A DNA stretch of 64,000 bases from Fulvia fulva (Eukaryota > Ascomycota > Dothideomycetes > Mycosphaerellales > Mycosphaerellaceae), in the NCBI RefSeq assembly GCF_020509005.1, contig NC_063013.1, positions 3,472,001-3,536,000 of the forward strand, written 5' to 3'. Position 1 is the stretch's first letter. The number at the start of each line of letters is the position of its first letter. The translations under genes were made by a program, and so were the position numbers. The notes under the pieces were generated by a model that saw only the letters and a program-made list of their open reading frames with translations, searched no databases and was not told the origin of the DNA. Below are positions 1 through 9,624 of this stretch, one piece after another.

Positions 1-705
1 CCGGGTAAGCCTGGTTTATGATAGTCGCCTCCGACGAGGACAGCGAACAGTACAAAGCTATTAGCATCAAGTTCCAGCTCACGAGCAATTGTATCTGCAC
101 GATACACCCGGATGTAGTCTTGTTCGGGTCGCTTGCTGTCGCCTTTGTGCTTCTTGTTCAATGTCTGGCAGCCGAACCTGCACGTCGTCAAAAGTCAGCC
201 ATGGTTCGTACGTACGAAGTGCCCGCTTACATGAGCGCATCGCCATCATCGCTCCAGACAGCGTCAACGATACCCTCTTGTTCGAGTCGGGCACATTCTG
301 CCTCGGCTTCTCCGGGCGCCTGGTGATAAGGGACCTTGAGAGTTTCAAACAGTTATGTGAAGATCGCGTACACGACTTGGGTCGACTTTGGATCCGCCTG
401 GGCCGACACATCGTCCTTTCCCGGGCTTACGCAGCCCGTCCCACACGAATAGCAATTGGACATTGAGTTTCCACAGCCTGAATATCCGCCAGAGGATTGA
501 TTGTCTTCTCCATGGGCTTCGCATTCGGCGTATCCTCCCGTATCCTGCGCACTTGCTCATCTGATAGATTGGTGAAGCGCCGACATGCCTCATCGACAGC
601 GATGCGCAAGGGTCTCTTGTGCCGCTTGAAGTGATCAGCAGCAAAGTCGGCAATGTGGTGAACTTCACCTTGGCCGAGGACTGTCCACAGGTCGGTAATG
701 CCCAT
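1..705 (-). pseudogene. GEN1/Yen1-like XPG-family nuclease, 5' part, two frameshifts (runs off left edge)
   Basis: Reading leftwards from an ATG at 705, the protein starts MGITDLW and continues through the XPG-N domain (IAVDEA and FVWDGLRKPGK carry acidic metal-site residues) and the XPG-I domain (APGEAEAEC, then SDDGDAL, then GGDYHKPG at the window edge). These are the signatures of Rad2/XPG structure-specific nucleases; the length and KRPLRIAVDEA context fit the GEN1/Yen1 Holliday-junction resolvase group best. A 53-nt intron (178-230, GTAAGC..GTGCAG) restores DALMFGC. Two frame breaks are visible: a tandem GATTGATT (495-502), where dropping 4 nt restores the frame between KTI and LWRIFRLWKLN, and an extra base near 353-357 between RVRDLH and the ETLKVPYHQ frame. 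No plausible intron explains the first. Either a pseudogene or assembly indels. The 3' end lies outside the window. Confidence 0.75.
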
Positions 706-1124
706 TACGGACTGCACATGTGCTGGTCGCTGCTACCGAAAGCGCTTATGCGAGATGTGCGGACCACATGCAGACTCTCGAGGGAGGTGAAGTGGAACCA
801 CGAACGCGGAAGAAGGCGCGTCGCGTGTGAATTGAGTTCGTTTCAATTTAGCGCGTAGGCACGTGCCACTTCTAAAATCCACTATCTCTCGCGCGTCTCC
901 CAGGTCTTCTCCATGCATCGTATGCGATTCTTCTTATCGCCCCAGAGGTCGGGTCTAGCACATGAAATGCAGGCTCAATCAAAGCCCGCACACCAAGTTC
1001 GACAATCAGAATGGCATCATGCCGAACCCATAGGTGATGCTGTCGAGCACTCGATCATGTTCACGTGTAGACTGAACGCATGGGCTCGAAAGAGATGTAT
1101 CATTTCTGAGCTGAGTATGGAGAA
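706..1124. other. Intergenic, 419 bp
   Basis: Lies between the start of the GEN1-like gene and the 3' end of the acyltransferase gene, so it should hold a promoter and a 3' UTR. I see no supported gene; only short ORFs without recognisable motifs. Confidence 0.6.
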
Positions 1125-2549
1125 TTAATCTTGCTTAGGCACGGACAGCTTCTGCTCGATCTTGTGGGCCCACTGCTTGGATGGCCTTTCCAGCTCAATT
1201 GTCAACACAGAAGCGCAAGCGAAAGTGACGCCTAAATATACGACAAAGGCTACAGTACGCATGAGCATCACGGGTGTAACAAGATTGCCCATAACCTCTG
1301 GCATCCCACTTTGCTCGTCAAGACCGAGCACCTGAGACACGATCCAGAGGATTCTTCTCTGACAGACCCATTTAACTGCAAAGTGGACCAGAGACAGAGA
1401 GTACGAGATGTCTCCCAGCGATTGCAGCGGACCCACAGACAGCCATTGTCTCAATTTTGGGAACCCCAGCAGTCCTGCGAGCAGCATTGTGCTGCCAAGG
1501 TAGTAAGCTCCCCAACCATAATCACCAGCGGACTTCCAATGAGGCAGGTGCAATGACCTTATAAAGTCATAGTCCGGAGGAAGTGACTCTACTGGATCGT
1601 TGTGAAGTTTCATTGGAAGCGAGAGCAGGTATAGTCCGGTCGTGAGAGCCAGGGTCGAAAGGGTTGTGACTAGGTGCTCCGGCAGGGGACCTTTTCTCTT
1701 CAGCGTCGCAATATGCCTCTGTAATTCTGCGATCAACAGCCCTGCAAAGAACCCAGTCAAGTCCTTAGTGCTGTAGTAGAAATTGTAGGTCGCTAGCATT
1801 GCGACAATGCTAATGCGCCATTTGGTCCGGATGTTGGCGAGACCGAGCAATGTAGTATATGTTGCTAACGAACCCCGCAGCTCGAGAGGTACTGACCACA
1901 ACGAGTTGTGGAGGCCGAATGTCCATTGGAGGTCAACAGTATTGAAAGCGTTCAGAAGGTACGCGCACGTACACGAAACGTGCGACCAAGGCGAAGCCCA
2001 AGGCCGTGCATCCGGACAGAAGTTCTCGAGGTCAGGCGGCTCTTCAGCATAGAGTCCCAGAAACCAAAGGGCATGGCCCAGAATGGCCACAACTGTGAAG
2101 GGAATGAACAGGCGTAAAGACCGCCGGAAGACCGCCGAAGTCAGTTTGCCATAGTACTGGATGGATGGCCCACTCCTCGCCTCTTTGCTGAACCCCAGTG
2201 CAATGCAATACCCGGAGAGTACGAAGAAGAGCCTAGCCATGGCATCGCCTTGCGCGAGCAGTCGAACTGGTATCAGCTTCAAGATCCGCGGACCAGGATG
2301 TTCTGGTGGAACCCAGGCGGACTCATAGATGAAGAATGCTTCAGGAGTGATATAGTGGAAGATCACAACCTGCAAAGCTGCCAGACCGCGGAGTCCGTTG
2401 ATCCATGGCTCTGGAGCTGGTGTTCGCGCGTTGCTTGCAGACTCTGGTGGTGTCGGTCGAGTTGCTGTTCTTGCGGCCGGACCATTGTCGTGAAGGGCAC
2501 CGTCGCCGTTCACGAAACACTCTTCATGGCCGACTTCGATTGTGAGCAT
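1125..2549 (-). CDS. Acyltransferase-3 family membrane O-acyltransferase (474 aa)
   Basis: Uninterrupted single-exon gene with an ATG at 2549. After a Ser/Pro/Ala-rich N-terminus (about 1-45) the protein enters the acyltransferase-3 fold: WINGLRGLAALQ (about 49-60), then VVIFHY with the conserved His, then RLFFVLSGYCIALGF and a series of hydrophobic helices up to VVYLGVTFACASVLTIELE near the C-terminus (roughly ten membrane segments). This family (bacterial OafA type, many fungal members) transfers acetyl or other acyl groups to sugars or small molecules from the membrane; the substrate cannot be read from sequence. It is followed upstream by a GT2 gene in the same orientation and then a divergent UDP-glucuronate decarboxylase, so acylation of a glycan is an attractive inference. 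Family call is firm, role is inferred. Confidence 0.85.
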   Translation of the reverse strand: MLTIEVGHEECFVNGDGALHDNGPAARTATRPTPPESASNARTPAPEPWINGLRGLAALQVVIFHYITPEAFFIYESAWVPPEHPGPRILKLIPVRLLAQGDAMARLFFVLSGYCIALGFSKEARSGPSIQYYGKLTSAVFRRSLRLFIPFTVVAILGHALWFLGLYAEEPPDLENFCPDARPWASPWSHVSCTCAYLLNAFNTVDLQWTFGLHNSLWSVPLELRGSLATYTTLLGLANIRTKWRISIVAMLATYNFYYSTKDLTGFFAGLLIAELQRHIATLKRKGPLPEHLVTTLSTLALTTGLYLLSLPMKLHNDPVESLPPDYDFIRSLHLPHWKSAGDYGWGAYYLGSTMLLAGLLGFPKLRQWLSVGPLQSLGDISYSLSLVHFAVKWVCQRRILWIVSQVLGLDEQSGMPEVMGNLVTPVMLMRTVAFVVYLGVTFACASVLTIELERPSKQWAHKIEQKLSVPKQD

Positions 2550-3010
2550 GGCAGCAGGTCTTGATATGGAACGACTCCTGGCCTCAACTGTCTCTGAGGC
2601 AAGTCACAACTGTTTAAGGTTGCCTGACTTTGGTTTGATTCTGACCTGAGTTGTGCACATCACACGCTCTCTCGGGCTTCGGCCGTGTGCATGCGGATAT
2701 TGACGATCGCAAGCCGCGTCGGTTCAGCTTTGCGCCAGATGGGTTATACAGCAGTGAGCAATGGCTTTCTGTTATCGTGGTGGCTAACATATAGGTTTGC
2801 TCGACCCTTGGCAAAGCTCGCATGCTGCTTGTGGGTATTCCACCGGATCTCACAGCCAGTGACTCTTGTCCGGGTATCAGGATCAGCTCGCACAGCCGTG
2901 TGATGGCATGCTACCAGGAGGCACAACAGACAGACATATTGAATAATCAGTCGATTCGTCGCCGAAGGCATCTTGATCGATCGATCGCTGAGCTCTTTAT
3001 TCCTTCGCCA
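2550..3010. other. Intergenic, 461 bp
   Basis: Gap between two co-directional minus-strand genes: promoter of the acyltransferase gene and 3' end of the GT2 gene. A GATC-rich run (2974-2988) is the only local oddity. No gene seen. Confidence 0.6.
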
Positions 3011-4921
3011 CTACGTGGTACAAGTCTTGGTACGGAGGTAGACGCAGACTGCGTAAGCCACAATCCACGGACATTCTTCAAACCAGAAAGAGGCACTCCA
3101 CTCCTCGACTCTGCGAGACTGCGCCGGATGCCAAGTCTCTAGTCCACTTACTACCGTTTGCTCCAAGAGCTCTCGCCGCGGCGACACTATCGGAGGCAAC
3201 AAAGCATACATTATGGGTGCAAGCAAGTCGACGTACACCAGCCAATCTACTCCAGGAGCGAGTGCGTGCGTCCAAATGTGTTGGCACATATCGCCCCGAC
3301 TGGCGTGTGTTTGCGCCGACATGTAGTCGCGGTACAAAAGGCTGACAGCAGATGTACCAACCAGTAGATGATACCAGAGTCCCTGCTGTATGATCATGAC
3401 AATCAGACGTCTCCACACTGTCGCCCGAAGCCCGCTGTTGCGCTCTTGGAGATTCGAGTTCAGTCGTCCAGTAGGTACGAATCTCATTGGCAAACCAGCA
3501 AGGCATTTGGGTAGGAACTCCTTGATGATTGTGACCAGAAGGTATGGGCTCAGCCAGATCGCACCCTGTGTTCTCCGTCGCGCCATGCGATAGCCGCAGT
3601 GATATCCGGTCACCATACTTTGAGCACGGTAGCAAATGCCGATCAAAAAGCCAATATGCAGCATCCGATCGAGTTGTATTGGATGGCTGGACACAACGAG
3701 AGGCTCCTTCGAGGCCATCAACAACAAAAAGGCCAATGGGAGTAGCGTCCGGTGTATCGCCGAAACATAGGGACCAATGCAATAGCAGACCTGGACGGTT
3801 CGTTGTCGCCACGAAAGTTGAGCCATTCGTGTCCGATGGAAGCCAAATGCCGCTATCATCGCGCCTCGAACAGTTCCGACGACCCATTTCTTCCTCTGCG
3901 CGATATGAGCTGCTAGGTCATCTGGAATCAGTCCCCATTGTAGCTGCTCATAGCAGTAATCAGTCTTCCAGCCCAGGCCATTGAGCAGCATCCCAGCGAT
4001 CACGTCCTCCATCAAGACCCATTCATCGAACCCGTCCATGTTCGATATTGCCTGTCGCCGAAACACTACTCCGGGCCCTGTCTCCCAAGTAGAATCGAGA
4101 GTGTCGTGTTGTACCTGATCTAGCCAGTTGTGCACATGCATTGACTGATATAGGGGATCGTTTCGCGGTAGATTGTAGAAGCTCTGCGGAACGATCACGA
4201 CGCCAGCATTCGGCTCCAGTATCAGGTGTCCGAGACAAGCTCGAAGGAAGTCGCGCTCCACGATCATATCGCAGTCGAGGAAAGCGCAAAATTCAACAGG
4301 ATTACCAGTGTGAACCGAGTCCGCGTAGACCAGTGCTGAATTCATGTTACCCGCCTTGTATCCCTTCTTCGAGCCTGCCTTCCCGGGTCGCCGGTGGTAG
4401 AGAAGTTGGCATGGCGATGTCTTGCCCAAAGCAGTGATCGAGCCTTCCAGTAAGTCATCGTTGCCATCGTCTGCGACCAACACACGGAGTTGCGCGCCTG
4501 GATAGTCCTGCGCGCAGGCTGCTCGAACAGTGTCAAGGATGACATCCAGCTCTTCGCCGCAACAGACAATAATTATGTCCACGAAAGGCACTTGGTCGCC
4601 GACCAGTCTTGTCTTTCTTCTTTGCTTGACTTTGCCTGAGATGCAAAAGCGCCAGCCTTCTTCCAGGGCACCAGTGGCCAGAAGGATGATCTGCCAGCAT
4701 ACGAACAGAATTGGCACCAGAGTACGAGTACCTCGTCGTGCATGTTGGATGTTCTGTGAGAGCTGGTATACCAAGGTTGCTTGTAAGAGCCATGTCGCCA
4801 GGGTCAGTGGACGCCAAGATGCTTCGGCTAGTACTCTGCGCTGCCTTTGCCTTTCTGATGATAGAGGCAAGAGGTCATCTGTTTGTTCCACAACGAATTG
4901 ATGTTTCTCAGGCATATTCAT
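3011..4921 (-). CDS. Cellulose-synthase-like family 2 glycosyltransferase (636 aa, integral membrane)
   Basis: Single exon, ATG at 4921. Two N-terminal membrane helices (about 38-55 and 68-86) precede a cytosolic GT-A domain with all processive GT2 signatures: VADDGND (Asp 151/152), FLDCDM (DCD 216-218), LMEDVIAG (the acidic pair usually TED, 305-306) and QRKKW (342-346, the QxxRW site with Lys in place of Arg). At least five hydrophobic segments follow, ending with VDWLVYVDLLAPIMYALL. This architecture is that of cellulose, hyaluronan and curdlan synthases and of fungal cellulose-synthase-like proteins. It should use a UDP-sugar on the cytosolic face and extrude or transfer a glycan. Product unknown. 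Neighbours are an acyltransferase-3 gene and a UDP-xylose-forming enzyme, suggesting a three-gene glycan pathway. The long secondary ORF in another frame (3078-3887) is a shadow. Confidence 0.88.
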   Translation of the reverse strand: MNMPEKHQFVVEQTDDLLPLSSERQRQRRVLAEASWRPLTLATWLLQATLVYQLSQNIQHARRGTRTLVPILFVCWQIILLATGALEEGWRFCISGKVKQRRKTRLVGDQVPFVDIIIVCCGEELDVILDTVRAACAQDYPGAQLRVLVADDGNDDLLEGSITALGKTSPCQLLYHRRPGKAGSKKGYKAGNMNSALVYADSVHTGNPVEFCAFLDCDMIVERDFLRACLGHLILEPNAGVVIVPQSFYNLPRNDPLYQSMHVHNWLDQVQHDTLDSTWETGPGVVFRRQAISNMDGFDEWVLMEDVIAGMLLNGLGWKTDYCYEQLQWGLIPDDLAAHIAQRKKWVVGTVRGAMIAAFGFHRTRMAQLSWRQRTVQVCYCIGPYVSAIHRTLLPLAFLLLMASKEPLVVSSHPIQLDRMLHIGFLIGICYRAQSMVTGYHCGYRMARRRTQGAIWLSPYLLVTIIKEFLPKCLAGLPMRFVPTGRLNSNLQERNSGLRATVWRRLIVMIIQQGLWYHLLVGTSAVSLLYRDYMSAQTHASRGDMCQHIWTHALAPGVDWLVYVDLLAPIMYALLPPIVSPRRELLEQTVVSGLETWHPAQSRRVEEWSASFWFEECPWIVAYAVCVYLRTKTCTT

Positions 4922-5462
4922 ATCTGGTGTGCGAGGTCAGTATCAGCTTACCAGCGACGAAGATCCGCAACGCTTGAGGCGAACGTCAATGGTGGCTATA
5001 GGAAGCCTCGAAGAATCGGGTTTCCGCAATTGCACTCGATCTAGCGGCATCATCACCTCGTATCAATCGTGTCCGGACATTGTTTCTTCGCTCGGCCACC
5101 CTCGGACAAGTGAGTTCGCCAGGCTGAGACATGCCGTACGCACGCCAGATTGGACTAAGCCAGTATATTTGGTCAAACATCGTGTGCTGTTCAGGGCAGA
5201 GCTTACTGCACAAGGTACGGATCAGCCATGTTGCTCGCCAGATCCATCGATGGGACCGCCAAACACGCCACACGAGAATCGCTTCAACGCCACGAAGCTC
5301 AGTCTGCAATGTCCCGTTGCAGGAAGGGCCATTTCTGGACCAGCATATCCTCATCATGCATACTGCAAGCTCTCCGTCGAAGCTCAATTGACCCATGTCA
5401 GCCATCCTTGTCTTCTACTTCGCTCAACAGTTTCAGCACACATTTTTGTATTATCAAGCAGG
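4922..5462. promoter_or_regulatory. Shared divergent promoter region, GT2 gene (-) and UDP-glucuronate decarboxylase gene (+)
   Basis: 541 bp separates the two head-to-head start codons (4921 and 5463), so both promoters must lie here. A TATA-like CAGTATATTTGG occurs near 5160. The open frames crossing this region lack recognisable motifs and I reject them as genes. Divergent arrangement makes coordinated expression of the two sugar genes plausible, by inference. Confidence 0.5.
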
Positions 5463-6749
5463 ATGAGTGTGCTCAATGGTGCCGCAGAAACGAGGCAAGA
5501 ACGTATCCTCGTGACAGGAGTGAGAATCCCCATGCCTTCCCAACTACTCAAACCGCTGATGGCAGTCTTCGTCAGGGTGCAGGCTTCATTGGGTCCAGAC
5601 TTGTTTCAGCACTCTTAGAACGAGGAAAAGGGGTCATCGTCCTCGACAATTACTGGACCAGCTTCCCAGCGACTTTGAGCAGCGTCCGGGACAACCCCAA
5701 TTTCCGCTTCGTACAGGGCGATGTGACGAGTCCAATACCGAACGAGATCGAAGCCTGCCAGCAGATATATCACCTGGCTTGCCCTGCCAGCCCTAAGCAT
5801 TTCAACACGGAGCCAATACGAATCCTGGACACATGTTATCTTGGCACACGAAACGTGCTGAACAAGGCTCGAGAATGGAAAGCAAGAGTTCTGCTTGCCA
5901 GTACATCGGAAGTGTAAGTATTGTCCGCGCCCACTGGCCACAACGCTGATAGTTCTCTCCAGATATGGTCAGTCAGAACGAGACCCCCAAGACGAAACCT
6001 ACTTTGGCAATGTCAACTGCTTCGGTGAACGGTCCTGCTACGATGAAGGCAAAAGAGTCGCGGAGGCTTTGGCATACGCATATCGTGTCGAGCACGGGTC
6101 CTCGCTTGAGATTTGTGTAGCTCGCATCTTCAATGCCTATGGCCCAGGCATGCACGCAAGCGATGGCAGGGTCGTTTGTAGCTTCATCGGAGCTGCAATT
6201 GAAGGTCGAGAGCTGCTCATAACCGGAGATGGGGCTGCCACACGATGTTTCCAGTATGTCGATGACTGCGTCTCTGGCCTGATGAGTCTCATGAGAAGCT
6301 CGTGGGAAGGCAGGCCGGTGAACATCGGCAGCGAGAAGGAAACCACAATCGTAGATCTGGCACTCCTCGTCGTCAAAGCTGTGTCGGCTGCTACTGGACG
6401 GCCACAGGCAACGTTTAAATATAGTGACGCTTTGCCCGATGACCCGGTGCAGAGAAGACCGGACTGCGCATTGGCCAGAGAAGTACTCGGCTGGGTTCCA
6501 ACAATCGAACTGGCTGATGGGGTCCGACAAACGATTGAGTGGCATCTTGGTCTGGAGGTGCGGACGGGGGAGGCGCCACTTCAGTGCAAGAGCACTTTGC
6601 CCGATACAAAAGACTCCATGTTTGACGCGGTCGAGGCGCGGCGGACCATCTTGGGTCGGATTGATAGAAGCACGAGACGGAGGACCGGCGCTGTGAAGCG
6701 CATTGAACGGCATGATCTTTGTTGGGCCCAAACTGCTGATGAGGTCTGA
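5463..6749 (+). CDS. UDP-glucuronate decarboxylase (UDP-xylose synthase) family, 393 aa, 3 exons
   Basis: Exons 5463-5519, 5576-5913 and 5963-6749; the introns (56 and 49 nt; GTGAGA..CAG and GTAAGT..CAG) were chosen because they restore the Rossmann motif TGGAGFIG and the conserved TSEVYG. Family signatures follow: DVTSPI, IYHLACPASP, SCYDEGKR (catalytic Tyr about 157, Lys about 161), RIFNAYGPGM, GRVVCSFI and NIGSEKE. These match the UXS branch of extended SDRs, which converts UDP-glucuronate to UDP-xylose with NAD recycling, better than the dTDP-glucose dehydratases. There is no N-terminal membrane anchor, so it should be a soluble form. About 60 basic residues follow the usual end of the fold (after TIEWHLG) and have no evident match. 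UXS is uncommon in Ascomycota, so horizontal acquisition is possible but not shown. Confidence 0.85.
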
Positions 6750-7415
6750 CGTTTCCACACACCTGCTTGGCTCCTGGCAGTGTTATCCATTAGCTCTCGC
6801 AGTTCTGTAGCTTTGATATGCAAGACGCGACTCTTAGCGAGGTACATATCGCGCGGTCTTGATGGTGGTCTGGGACTCTGGGACATCAGCGTCTGCCACC
6901 GCCCTCGTGCGGTGTCCTCCTAAGGTATCGCATGGGGCAAGCGACGCCGAGCAGGGCAGTCATGTCATCGGGACCAGGCGGCCGTCGTCGAAGGAGGAAG
7001 GTCATCTTCCACGATGATTGCACGATTGTACATACGGCACGAGACCACGACAGTCTCAGCGGCGTTTGTGATCGAGCTGGGAAAGTCCAACCCGCTCAAC
7101 CCGCCATGGATGATGGCCGATAAACAGGGGTCTGGCTGATCAACGGGACGCTAGTATGCTTTGAGAAGGCACATGCGGTACTGACAACGATCGCGCCTTC
7201 CGAGCTGTCGCCAGCTTGGGGTCCGAGGGGTCCCTGTAGGTGGAGGCTGACAGCTGTAGCCTGTAGCCATATCGTGTAGCGCCCCGCCTCAGAGACATGC
7301 CGTCGTCGCCGTGAGCACTCATAAAACCTTCTCGCAGCTGCTCAGTGCGATCCGACCCTCCTCCGTCCTACCTCCTACTCCTCACATCCTCTCCACTCCG
7401 CCCACATCGTCCAGC
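6750..7415. other. Intergenic, 666 bp, upstream of GABA transaminase
   Basis: Holds the 3' end of the decarboxylase gene and the promoter/5' leader of the GABA transaminase gene. The last 100 nt before the ATG are C/T-rich (CCTCCTACTCCTC), as in many fungal 5' leaders. No gene seen. Confidence 0.55.
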
Positions 7416-8978
7416 ATGGCATCACTCATGAGGACCGCTGCACGCCTGCAGCCAGTGCTGCGATCTACTGCGCTACGCCACACCTCGATCGTCTCGGCCA
7501 GACGAACAATGGCCTCCCAGAGCCCACCGCGCAACGCAAGTGCTGCCGCCGCGGTGAGGACGCGCGCCGCCGACGCTGCTGAGCAGCCATATTTCCCAGA
7601 CGAGCCTGCGGCACCTGTCATTCGGACAGCCATCCCAGGCCCCAAGTCGCAAGAGGCAATCAAAGAGCTTGACAGAGTCTTCGACACCAGATCGCTGAAC
7701 ATGATGGCCAACTACCAGAACAGCTTCGGCAACTACATTGCAGACCTGGACGGAAACGTTCTGCTCGATGTCTACGCACAGATTGCTTCCATCCCCGTGG
7801 GGTACAGCAATCCAAGCTTGCTCCTCGCGGCCACTAGCCCAGACATGGCGTCTGCCATTATCAACAGACCAGCGTTGGGCAACTTCCCACAGCACGACTG
7901 GGCACACATTCTCGAGACTGGTATCTTGAAGGTCGCACCACCTGGCTGTGACCAAGTCTTCACCGCCCAGGCTGGCTCTGACGCCAACGAGCTTGCCTAC
8001 AAGGCTGCCTTCATGTGGAGGCGTCGTCAAGAGCGTGGAGGCCCAGATGTTGAGTTCACGCAGGAGGAGATCGACTCTTCCATGAACAACAAGTCCCCAG
8101 GTTCTCCTGACATGTCCATCCTCTCCTTCAAGACCGCTTTCCACGGACGTCTCTTCGGCTCCCTCTCCACCACCCGCTCTAAGCCAATTCACAAGCTCGA
8201 CATTCCAGCCTTCGATTGGCCACAAGCATCCTTCCCATCTCTCAAGTACCCCCTCGAGCAACACGCCGAAGAGAACGCCAAGGAGGAGGCCCGCTGCCTT
8301 GCCGAAGTCGAAGAGCTCCTCACCACCTACCATAACCCACCTGCAGCTGTCATCGTCGAGCCAATCCAATCCGAGGGCGGTGACAACCACGCCAGCCCAG
8401 CCTTCTTCAACGGCCTCCGCGAAGTGACCCGCAAACACAATGTCCTCCTCATCGTCGACGAAGTTCAGACCGGTGTCGGCGCCACCGGCAAGTTCTGGGC
8501 CCACGAGCACTGGAACCTCCGCGACCCACCCGACATGGTGACATTCTCCAAGAAAGCACAAACAGCAGGCTACTACTTCGGCAACCCAGAGCTTCGACCC
8601 AACAAGCCATACCGTCAATTCAACACCTGGATGGGCGACCCAGCTCGTGCCCTCCTCTTCCGCGCCATCATCAACGAGGTCGAGAGACTCAACTTGGTAC
8701 AGAACACTGCCGAGACCGGCGAGTACCTCTACAGCGGTCTCGAGAACTTGGGTCAGAAGTACCCAGGCGAGATTCAGAACCTTCGCGGTAAAGGTCAGGG
8801 CACCTTCATTGCCTGGGACTCACCACGACGAGACGAGGTTCTGAAGAAGGCGAAGGGTGTTGGTATCAACATTGGTGGCTCTGGTGAGCGTGCTGTCCGC
8901 CTGAGGCCGATGTTGATCTTCCAGAAAAAGCACGCCGACATCTTCCTCGAGGCTTTGGAGAAGGTCCTCAAGTCATGA
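7416..8978 (+). CDS. gatA: 4-aminobutyrate (GABA) aminotransferase, mitochondrial-type, 520 aa
   Basis: Class-III PLP aminotransferase that moves the GABA amino group to 2-oxoglutarate, giving succinate semialdehyde and glutamate; it is the first step of GABA catabolism (A. nidulans gatA, yeast UGA1). The sequence reads through AQAGSDANE, KTAFHGRLFGSLS, VEPIQSEGGDNHAS, LLIVDEVQTGVG (the Asp that contacts PLP) and TFSKKAQTAGYY with the Schiff-base Lys, then FNTWMGDPAR. I start at ATG 7416 because the frame further upstream opens only with GTG; this gives a basic, hydroxylated leader (MASLMRTAARLQ... to about 35) typical of mitochondrial import. Internal ATG (MASQ, residue about 32) could give a cytosolic form. 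Single exon. The 381-residue antisense open frame is a shadow of biased codon usage. Confidence 0.93.
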   Translation: MASLMRTAARLQPVLRSTALRHTSIVSARRTMASQSPPRNASAAAAVRTRAADAAEQPYFPDEPAAPVIRTAIPGPKSQEAIKELDRVFDTRSLNMMANYQNSFGNYIADLDGNVLLDVYAQIASIPVGYSNPSLLLAATSPDMASAIINRPALGNFPQHDWAHILETGILKVAPPGCDQVFTAQAGSDANELAYKAAFMWRRRQERGGPDVEFTQEEIDSSMNNKSPGSPDMSILSFKTAFHGRLFGSLSTTRSKPIHKLDIPAFDWPQASFPSLKYPLEQHAEENAKEEARCLAEVEELLTTYHNPPAAVIVEPIQSEGGDNHASPAFFNGLREVTRKHNVLLIVDEVQTGVGATGKFWAHEHWNLRDPPDMVTFSKKAQTAGYYFGNPELRPNKPYRQFNTWMGDPARALLFRAIINEVERLNLVQNTAETGEYLYSGLENLGQKYPGEIQNLRGKGQGTFIAWDSPRRDEVLKKAKGVGINIGGSGERAVRLRPMLIFQKKHADIFLEALEKVLKS

Positions 8979-9624
8979 GCATAACATGGCAAAGTGGAAG
9001 ATTGATCTTTTGTAAAAAGCGTTTCTAATGACGATCACGACGACCAAAGTGCATCGTGCGACATGGATGTTGCCGAAATCACTGTATAGCAAGGCGTTAG
9101 GGAGTAGGCAGAAGCTTTTACCTGCCGGTCAGACTTGTTGCCGTAGTCGAATGAATATGACAGTAAATTGACATATGTCTCATCATGCCTGTTCGCCTCA
9201 TCACTCAAGTCCAGCTGCTTATGATTACCGCGAGGAATTTGCAGCACTATGTACATACAAAGCTCTTGAACAAATTATGCCAAATGTCATCCGACCGTCT
9301 CCATCCCGACATGCCATCGTCCTCGCCTTTCAGTAAACATTACCCCTTCACCGACCATTGGCCGCCATTACCGTCCCATTCCTTACAACGACGTCGTCCA
9401 AGTCATGTCTCATCATTGACCATTATCGCATTACCATTACTGCACGCCTCATCTGAACCTCGTCCCTGGTGACGAATTGCTATGCTAACGTTGCGGCCTC
9501 TCAGCATTGAAGTTGTTGATTCGATCAAGATCAGACCTTGATCCAGGTGATCTGATTACAGGCAGGTCGCCATCCTTGCTTCTAACAGGGAAAGCTCCCC
9601 TCTGGAGTATGATCGTTAGCATTC
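8979..9624. other. Intergenic, 646 bp, between convergent genes
   Basis: Lies between two convergent 3' ends (GABA transaminase and the unknown minus-strand gene), so mainly 3' UTR and terminator sequence; AT-richer than the flanking coding DNA. No gene seen. Confidence 0.55.

Noticed and set aside
2971..2990. GATCGATCGATCG run as a possible regulatory palindrome
   Set aside because: Short self-overlapping simple sequence; nothing around it supports a function.
3078..3887. 269-codon frame in another phase on the same strand inside the GT2 gene
   Set aside because: Fully overlaps a clearly conserved GT2 domain and lacks any domain of its own.
7473..8618. 381-codon open frame antisense to the GABA transaminase gene
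   Set aside because: Mirror of biased codon usage in a strongly expressed gene; translation is low-complexity Trp/Val/Glu-rich with no motif.
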